This document shows, piece after piece, positions 58,216 through 64,000 of a stretch of DNA of 64,000 bases (its first letter is position 1; every line of letters starts with the position of its first letter). The notes under the pieces were generated by a model. The model ran no database searches. It saw only the letters and a program-made list of their open reading frames with translations, and was not told where the DNA came from. The stretch comes from Gnetum montanum. Taxonomy: Eukaryota > Streptophyta > Gnetopsida > Gnetales > Gnetaceae. The position numbers and the translations under genes are program-made. Location of the stretch: the NCBI GenBank assembly GCA_015680685.1, contig MNCI01013590.1, positions 46,049-110,048 of the forward strand, in the 5' to 3' direction.

Positions 58216-59345
58216 GCTTTTTAGTATCTTCAATCCAAACTTCAAGAGGCTGAGTACACCTAGGAGTCAAAAATCTTTGACTAGTACTTAGTAGATGCCA
58301 CCATCTACAACATTCAGAAGGACTTGTCAAAGGTTTGTTGGAAGAATACCATTCTAACCAAGGATAATCATCACTAACATAATTTTGAACTCCAAAAAAA
58401 AATGGTTGAATATGTGAGACAACAACATGAGCAGCTTGCCAAGATAACCATGAATCTGAGGAGGCGAGCAGTGGAGACTCGTAATCTCTTGATGGAGGAG
58501 GTATATGCCCTTCACTAGAAATCTGTAATTGAAATTAGCATCTTGAAGAACAAGGCCCTTAAATTCAAAAGGGTTAAGAACCATTATAGAGACTAGGTTG
58601 GCCTTCAAAAAGAAATCAAATTGGTAAATGCAAAGGTGAATGAGGTCCTCTAATAGCTCCAATAAGGAGGTGATGTGTGGTAGCCCATCTTTGATGGGTT
58701 GAACACATACAACAAGGCAGAAATTTGTCTCAAGAAGCTATAGATCAAGAAAATGATTTAATACATGTAGCTTGTCAACCTCCAATATGCAAACTTGGCA
58801 ATGCTGACTGCTAAAAGGCCAAGATCAAATTTGGAGAAGTAGGTGACCAACTTGTACCTATTGTATGAGGCTGAGTTCAAGCATCACAAGGAGATGAAGA
58901 AAAAGCTAGAAATGACAAATGTTGAACTCAATGTTCTCAAACAGTGCTTCATTGATCAATGGTCAATAGCTAAGAACCTAGCTTCAAGAATGAATGACTA
59001 CTAGGAAATGCAAAATGTAGTCAAGGCATTCAATGTTGAACATAAACAATTTGTAGACTAATTTGTCAATGTGAAGGAGTTGTTCTCTACAATGCACTAT
59101 CCATGGGATATTCTTGTACCAACCCACATTGTGGATCATGTATTATTCCCAAAGTAAGGAGGAAGATGAAAGCATTGCTAAATGCTTTTCGTCTTCCACC
59201 AATAGTCGCAGTTTTAGCCAAACAACCACAACCATAGCCTCAACCACAATAGTTGCATGCACTAGAAGTAGGAGAAGGTCCTTCAACACCTTAAAAACCT
59301 CCATCACTTGGGACTATTTGATTTTCTTCCTCATCTTTAAGCCAC
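58216..59345 (+). pseudogene. ORF-X3: coiled-coil ORF-X protein, N-terminally truncated
   Basis: + strand frame, broken by TAG stops, starting at the point equivalent to the middle of ORF-X2 (EAFQ-type residues). Clear segments: MVEYVRQQHEQLAKITMNLR (58400-58460), ALKFKRVKNHYRD, ATYNKAEICLKKL-type, LTNLYLLYEAEFKHHKEMKK-like, VVKAFNVEHKQFVD and PWDILVPTHIVDHVLFPK (59101-59154), then a Ser/Thr-rich tail. Heptad-like patterns suggest a coiled coil. It ends about 225 bases before LTR L4, like the other copies. Confidence 0.65.
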
Positions 59346-59572
59346 CATAGGAGTTGTGCTATTAGTTTTTTTCATGGTGTTCAATTTTGTTATCATGAAC
59401 ATTAATTTTTGTAAAAATTGTAAATTCATACACTTAGGCACTTAATGTTTGTTTGAGTCAGTTTTTTTGTTTGTTAGTTAGTCAATAATTTCATACCTTC
59501 CCAAAATTTTGCAAAACAATTGTTCCTCTATTTGTTCACTCAAGCACAAGTTTTCATTCAGTCATATGGGTA

Positions 59573-60385
59573 TGATGAGTCATGGTTGTTGGACTACGTT
59601 GACATGTATCCATTGACACATGGTTTGATGCATCGATGCAATGTCTAGTCTTGCCTATAAATACACACTCACCAGTTGCATGTATAGCATCCGATCATAA
59701 GTTGCTAGTCAAACTCTTACAGTTTTGTCTTCCCAAAGTTAAAATAATTTCTAAGTGCCTGCAATAGGAGTTGAGCATTGTATGGATCTTTATTCAAGCA
59801 CTAATGTACCTGAGCACCTCAATGTAAATGCAATAAAGACAAGCTTTCTTGATAAACCTTGCAACACTTGGACTTAACTTAATATTTACTTAATGCATTT
59901 ATTATTCATAGAGTTTACTTTAATGCATCTTATTAATTAATTAATAGTAATTAATTAATGAACATAAGTATGACCACTTCTAGCATACATTAATGCTTGG
60001 TAATTCCAGTAGCAATTATGCTTGGTAACACATTAGTGTTGCAATGTGTTGAAGATGTGTACAACAAGTGGGAACAGATGCCTATGTTAGGATTAGCTAA
60101 GCATTAATTAGTTATTAGATTAATTAAACATTTAATTACTTATTTTCAGCTCTTCGGAAAATTAAATGAAAAACATAATAATGATAAAAATCATATGCCT
60201 TAGTTACACTTAACCATACCTTTGCAATTCACAAGTAAAACTAAGAAAACAATGATCACGTCCATTCAATTCACTACATAGACCCATAGTACTTAGAGAG
60301 CTAAAGTCTACGAAATTCAATTGGATCACTTAGTGAACACTAGTGATTCGTATGGTTGGGTGTAGGAACTACTTGCTACTCATCA
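59573..60385 (+). repeat. LTR L4 of the TGATGAGT family (813 bp)
   Basis: Starts TGATGAGT after a short GTCATATGGGTA tract and ends ACTCATCA. CCTATAAATA reads on the + strand at 59654-59663, 82 bases from the start. It is downstream of ORF-X3 in the same direction, hence a 3' LTR. Bases 59346-59572 hold nothing else. Confidence 0.88.
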
Positions 60386-60399
60386 GTGAATTTATATAG

Positions 60400-60695
60400 A
60401 TCTAGCTATCAAACCATGATGCCAACCACAAAGAAGATTGAACCCAAAACTTAAAGAAGTTATCAAATAAGAATTGGAAAAACTATTAAAGATTAGGTTC
60501 ATTTATCCTATAGCAAATAGTGAATGGGTTAGCCCATTAGTCATTGTTCCAAAGAAAGGTGGTAAGTGGAAGGTCTACATTTATTTTCGATTATTAAACA
60601 TGGTAATGTTTAAGGACCATTTCGCTCTGCCATTTGTTGACTAGGTCCTAGACACCATTATAAGACACCAATATTACAACTTTCTATAATGAGCC
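60400..60695 (+). pseudogene. Fragment of Athila-like RT (fingers only)
   Basis: CQPQRRLNPKLKEVIK (60421-60467 region), IRFIYPIANSEWVSPLVIV and GGKWKVYIYFRLLNM occur in order on the + strand, ending YYNFL near 60690. CQPQRRLNP-type sequence is a characteristic Athila pre-RT block. It covers the part P2 lacks but on the opposite strand and overlapping P2 by about 20 codons, so it is not simply P2's missing half. Confidence 0.8.
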
Positions 60696-61640
60696 TTTCT
60701 GTAATTATTTCCCAACACTAATCCCACAGGATCCTAGTCCACATGCACACAAATCAATCTACAACTTTTGTAAATAGACATTCCTTGAAAAAGTATGTCA
60801 TTGTAGCAATCTCCTTATAGTAAAATAATACATAGAGAGGCCATAGAAAAACCCCATCACTGGAGTTTTTCCTAAGTGAACACTGCATGATGAGCCAACA
60901 ACAAAGTAAAACACCTCACCTTTGGTTGACCACACAACCTCCAAATAAGGTCTCATTCACTTACTTTGATAAATAATTGCCTATAAAGAAATGAGATCCA
61001 TTATTTGTAGTTTGTCGAAGCAAAATCCAAGGTATCTTCATGGGCTAACTTAGGAGGGTTGTCTTCTAAGAAGGTCAAGAATTTTGATAAATTGGCCATG
61101 TTTATTATTATCATGCATAACTGATGGAATTCTCCACTACTTCCTACTAAACCAATCCTTTAGATGTGCCCCTAACCTCAACGCAATAGGGTGACTATGT
61201 TGAAAAAAAAAATTTCAATCATTTTGTGATGAGCTTGTCCTACAAGAAGACCTTCATCAAAATGTTTGCTTTCTTAGATTTCTAATGTTCAAGCAACTGA
61301 AGGAAAGTTCATCCTCGTATGATTTTCCATATCTCTAAGCCTTTGGTTAAACAAGTCCACAAATTAGAATAGCACATCCAAAGATGATTAACCCAAGGCT
61401 TATTGACCTAGAACTAAACCTCCCAAGCTAGCTTAGTAACCAAAATGCAACCATGCCTTCCATAACCATCTTATCACAAAGCAATCAAATCAAATGGGTG
61501 ATGCTCCTACTTGTCAAAGGATCAATGTCTTGAACTATGCACTATATTTCTTGGTGCACAAGTCTCAAGGACGTTAAGAACATGTTATTTGGGGCAAACA
61601 AGGAATGTTTAACGAGAATAGTTTTTCTTAACATGAGTGA
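60696..61640. other. Unassigned decayed DNA
   Basis: No open frame above 60 codons and no clear repeat. On the - strand a W/F/L-rich, stop-riddled reading hints at an old non-LTR element, too weak to call. Confidence 0.3.
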
Positions 61641-61936
61641 TGAGAATGGTTCCTCTAATAATTAGAGTGGTTACTCTAATTATTAGAGTGGTTAGTATTA
61701 TAGTGGTTATTATTAAAGCAGTTACTTTAATTATTAGAGTGGTTACTCTAATTATTAGAGTGGTTATTATTAGAACGATTATTCCTGGGTTACTCTTGGG
61801 CCTATAAATGCAGTGTCTAGGTGCACAATAGGGGGTAATTCAGAAGAAGGAGTCTTGTAGTAGTTAAGTAGTGAAACTCTTGTAGTTAGAGTATTTTCCA
61901 AGTGCCTGCAGTAAGAGGTCTAAGTGTGGACGGATC
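61641..61936 (+). repeat. 5' fragment of an LTR related to L4, cut by T4
   Basis: GCCTATAAATGCAG (61800-61813) and AAGTGCCTGCAGTAAGAG (61900-61917) match the TATA and downstream block of L4 (AAGTGCCTGCAATAGGAG). Before them, 61649-61790 is about six copies of a ~22 bp unit AATTATTAGAGTGGTTACTC. T4 interrupts it at 61937. Confidence 0.6.
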
Positions 61937-63401
61937 TGTTGAGGCCAACTTTTACCCATGCTAGGCATGGGGCCTTGCTTAAACCATGCTTGAACCAATT
62001 TCACTTAAAATAAAAATATAAAATTTTAAAATTACAAAAAGAATAGATTTCAAAATTAAAAATAATAAATAAAATAATGACCGACCGCTGCGTGCCTTTT
62101 AAAAATAAAATAAACTAAACTTATAGTTGTTTTCCTTATGATTTAGGTGGCTCGGGTGACGGTGATTAGGGTTAGGTTTCTTCTTCCATCTATTTGCCAG
62201 CCGCTATAAAACAAGGACGAAGGAGGAGATTTAGAGGAAGAGACGAGGGGGGTTCCAAGGTTCTGTTCACTACGGTCTGCGCAGCCTTTCGTTCGTGCTT
62301 GTCGCTGCAACATCACCGTTCGCAGCCACTGGTTTCTTCATCTGCCGTTCGTGCAGCCACTGGTTCCTGTCCGCCTCTCCCCGCTACGCGCCGATCTGTT
62401 AGCCTGCCGCGCCATCGGTCCGTCTGCAGCCTCAACATCGGTCCATCTGCAGCCGCAACATCGGTGGGTCTGTTCACCCGCGTCACCCTCTGTTTCTTTC
62501 CTTGCGTCGCCATCTGTTAGGCCACGCCCCCGTCGCCTTCTGTCCTGCCCGCAGCACGTAGTGCTGACTTGTTTGCCTACCACAGCGCCGACTTGTTTGC
62601 CCGCCACAGCGCCGACCTGTTCGCCTACCGCAGCGCTAATTTGACCGCCTGCCGCCCGTGTGCCATCTGTTCTGTCCGCCACCCGCGCCGAGCCGCGCAT
62701 CTATTCTACCTCCGCATCGCGCCACACATCTACTCTGTCTCCACCTACGCTGCCACCCGCCGCTGCCGGTTTCTTCCCCGCCGTCACTGGTTTTCGGCTG
62801 CCACCCACGCCCGAACAGTCTGTTTCACGTGTTCCCGCTGATGCCCTCTATTCCTCTACCTTCGCCAACCCTGTCGACGTTGTTTGCCCTGCGTGGCCTG
62901 CTTGCTGTGCTGCGGTTGCTGACTCCTGCCGCCGTTGACGCCCTCTGTCTGACACATCCACACGTGTCAGAAGCACGTAAGAAAACATTCATAAAAGGTG
63001 GCCAACGGTGGCTTCCTTCTTAACATGCAAACGACACATTGGAGACGGTGAGCAAGAAGTGGTGAACCTCTATGTTTCGGTAGCAAGAGCAGTTGTTACA
63101 TGTGTCATAGAGGCAGCAACAACGGGACATGAAATTTAACTTTGAATTATTTATCATTTTGCAAATTACACAAATTATCCTAAGTTTCGATATCAAATTA
63201 AATTGAAGTATTTAAATATTGAATTAAATCTAAGCTTTTATTTTATTTTTTTTAAAATATTATTATTATCGTTTGTCACATTGCCCTTTCCAGCTGAGAC
63301 TATTCCCGAGTTTCCGTACCCATACGGGAGGCGCCCTAGGCGATAGTCTCCTAAAACGAGTTTTCACAGGTGTTCGCGTGTCCAAAATTTACGCATCAAC
63401 A
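61937..63401 (+). repeat. 5' LTR of T4 (1465 bp), GC-rich transcribed part
   Basis: Begins TGTTGA and ends TCAACA, a perfect 6-bp terminal inversion. TATAAAAC at 62205-62212 gives a U3 of about 270 bases. 62230-62950 is CpG-rich with tandem ~26 bp units near 62560-62640 (CAGCGCCGACTTGTTTGCC). Overlapping 90-120 codon frames on both strands there reflect low stop density at high GC, and I do not call them genes. GAGACTAT (63296-63303) and ATAGTCTC (63343-63350) could pair as a hairpin. Confidence 0.85.
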
Positions 63402-63425
63402 CCTTTTTGGCGCTAGAAGGAGGGC
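63402..63425 (+). promoter_or_regulatory. Primer-binding site of T4
   Basis: TGGCGCTAGAAGGAGGGC at 63408-63425, 6 bases after the LTR end. It is the least decayed form of the site seen in T2 and T3. Confidence 0.85.
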
Positions 63426-63785
63426 AGTTTCTCAACCTTTTCCTTATTTTCCTTTTATGTTTCTTTTCCTTTAAAAAAACATGAATTATCATTTCTTATT
63501 TCTGTCTATTTAATTTTTACCCCTTTATTTTCAGTTTTACTGCTTTATTTTAAGTTCAAATTTTCAAAATTTCCAAATTTATATTCTAGCAATCCTTTTA
63601 ATTTATTTTTCTGAAATTTAATTTAGGTGATTTAAATTATTTTACTTCTTATTTACTTTCCTAAAATTTAACAATTTCAATTTTACTTTTAAAAATTTAA
63701 AAATTCAAAAAATTATAGTATTTAAATGTTTTTTTTTGTTTTTTTTAATTTTCACAGTTTATTAGCTTTTGTTATTTTTCATTTT
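63426..63785 (+). other. AT-rich leader between primer site and gag of T4
   Basis: No ORF; T-rich with several TTTAATTTT and AAAATTTAA words. It would carry the packaging signal by position. Confidence 0.5.
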
Positions 63786-64000
63786 ATGAGTGACGTTTCT
63801 GGCGGAGTATCCCAACAGAGAACTCATACTCCTACCCCTAGTCAACCAGTTACTCGTCAATCTACTTCAAGAAAACAACGAGCTTCACTGTTTCCAAGTT
63901 TAATTCCTAAAAGACCTCGGACTAAGATGGCAGCCCATCAACCCCTTGCTCCCTTAGTAAGGAACCCTTTCAACTTTCACAACTACCATGACATACCAAA
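63786..64000 (+). CDS. gag N-terminus of T4 (partial, runs off window)
   Basis: The ATG at 63786 opens a frame of 71 codons without a stop to the window end, beginning MSDVSGGVSQQRTHTP. The start is Ser/Thr/Gln/Pro-rich and then basic (SRKQRASLFPSLIPKRPRTK), like the disordered N-terminus of plant gypsy Gag. It is the first ATG after the leader in this frame. The capsid and zinc-knuckle would follow outside the window. Low similarity to T3 gag is expected at this end and was not seen. Confidence 0.65.
   Translation, partial: MSDVSGGVSQQRTHTPTPSQPVTRQSTSRKQRASLFPSLIPKRPRTKMAAHQPLAPLVRNPFNFHNYHDIP

Larger units (their letters stand above)
61937..64000 (+). mobile_element. T4: 5' end of a young Ty3/gypsy element (continues past window)
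   Basis: LTR, primer site of the T2/T3 type, leader and start of gag, all on the + strand. No in-frame stop interrupts gag and CpG is kept in the LTR, unlike the other elements, so it is the youngest insertion here. The primer site places it with T2 and T3, though its LTR is unrelated. Confidence 0.85.

Noticed and set aside
58200-60695. Simple inversion joining P2 RT with the RT fragment at 60.4 kb
   Set aside because: The two pieces overlap by about 20 codons with differing residues, so they come from different copies.
60696-61640. Possible non-LTR (LINE) reverse transcriptase remnant on the - strand
   Set aside because: Only a vague W/F/L-rich pattern, with stops every few codons and no catalytic motif.
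62194-63023. Several 90-121 codon frames on both strands
   Set aside because: They overlap in many frames within the GC-rich LTR of T4, where stop codons are rare by composition.

Overview
The window is plant repetitive DNA made almost entirely of nested, decaying Ty3/gypsy LTR retrotransposons. I found no host protein gene, tRNA, rRNA or CRISPR array. The lineages present (Tat/Ogre-like with a second RNase H, and Athila-like with an FMDD reverse transcriptase) are plant-specific. The elements are 17-18 kb long and heavily decayed, with many in-frame TAG stops, and are stacked inside one another. This suggests a seed plant with a very large genome, possibly a gymnosperm; the species is a guess.

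Layout. (1) 1-~4288: T1, the 3' part of a + strand Tat-like element (protease end, minisatellites, PPT, LTR) that has lost its whole pol. (2) ~4390-5981: 5' end (LTR, decayed primer site, gag) of a - strand element. (3) 5982-7209: unidentified degenerate coding DNA. (4) 7210-36640: two copies of an ~880 bp LTR family (TGATGAGT...ACTCATCA), each next to a - strand coiled-coil reading frame (ORF-X). They surround an Athila-like pol (P1, 28.6-32.7 kb, +). T2, an 18.3 kb - strand Tat-like element (9450-27779), is inserted in the first ORF-X with a perfect GCAAG duplication. (5) 36640-60700: a second Athila-like element (P2, -), split by T3, a 16.9 kb + strand Tat-like element (38261-55156), then a third ORF-X/LTR pair and a loose RT fragment. 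(6) 61641-64000: an LTR fragment interrupted by T4, a much less decayed element whose GC-rich LTR, primer site and gag start are present and which runs off the window.

The most interesting object is in T2 and T3. Between the protease and reverse transcriptase, on the strand opposite to gag-pol, each carries the same eight-exon gene with its own TATA box, GT/AG introns at matching places and exons of nearly equal length (119/119, 496/495, 1049/1050 nt for exons 1, 2 and 4). Both copies are now interrupted by stops. Minisatellites sharing a TAAACTAG-type core separate the modules (gag-PR, antisense gene, RT-RH-aRH-INT, 3' end). T1 appears to have lost its middle modules between two such arrays. 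The LTRs and the antisense introns share element-specific short palindromes (GCTACGCTA/TAGCGTAGC type).

How the parts would have worked: gag forms the particle, PR cuts the polyprotein, RT/RNase H copy the RNA from a tRNA primer at the PBS and from the PPT, and INT inserts the copy. The roles of the antisense gene and of ORF-X are unknown. Boundaries were read by eye; those marked approximate could move by tens of bases.
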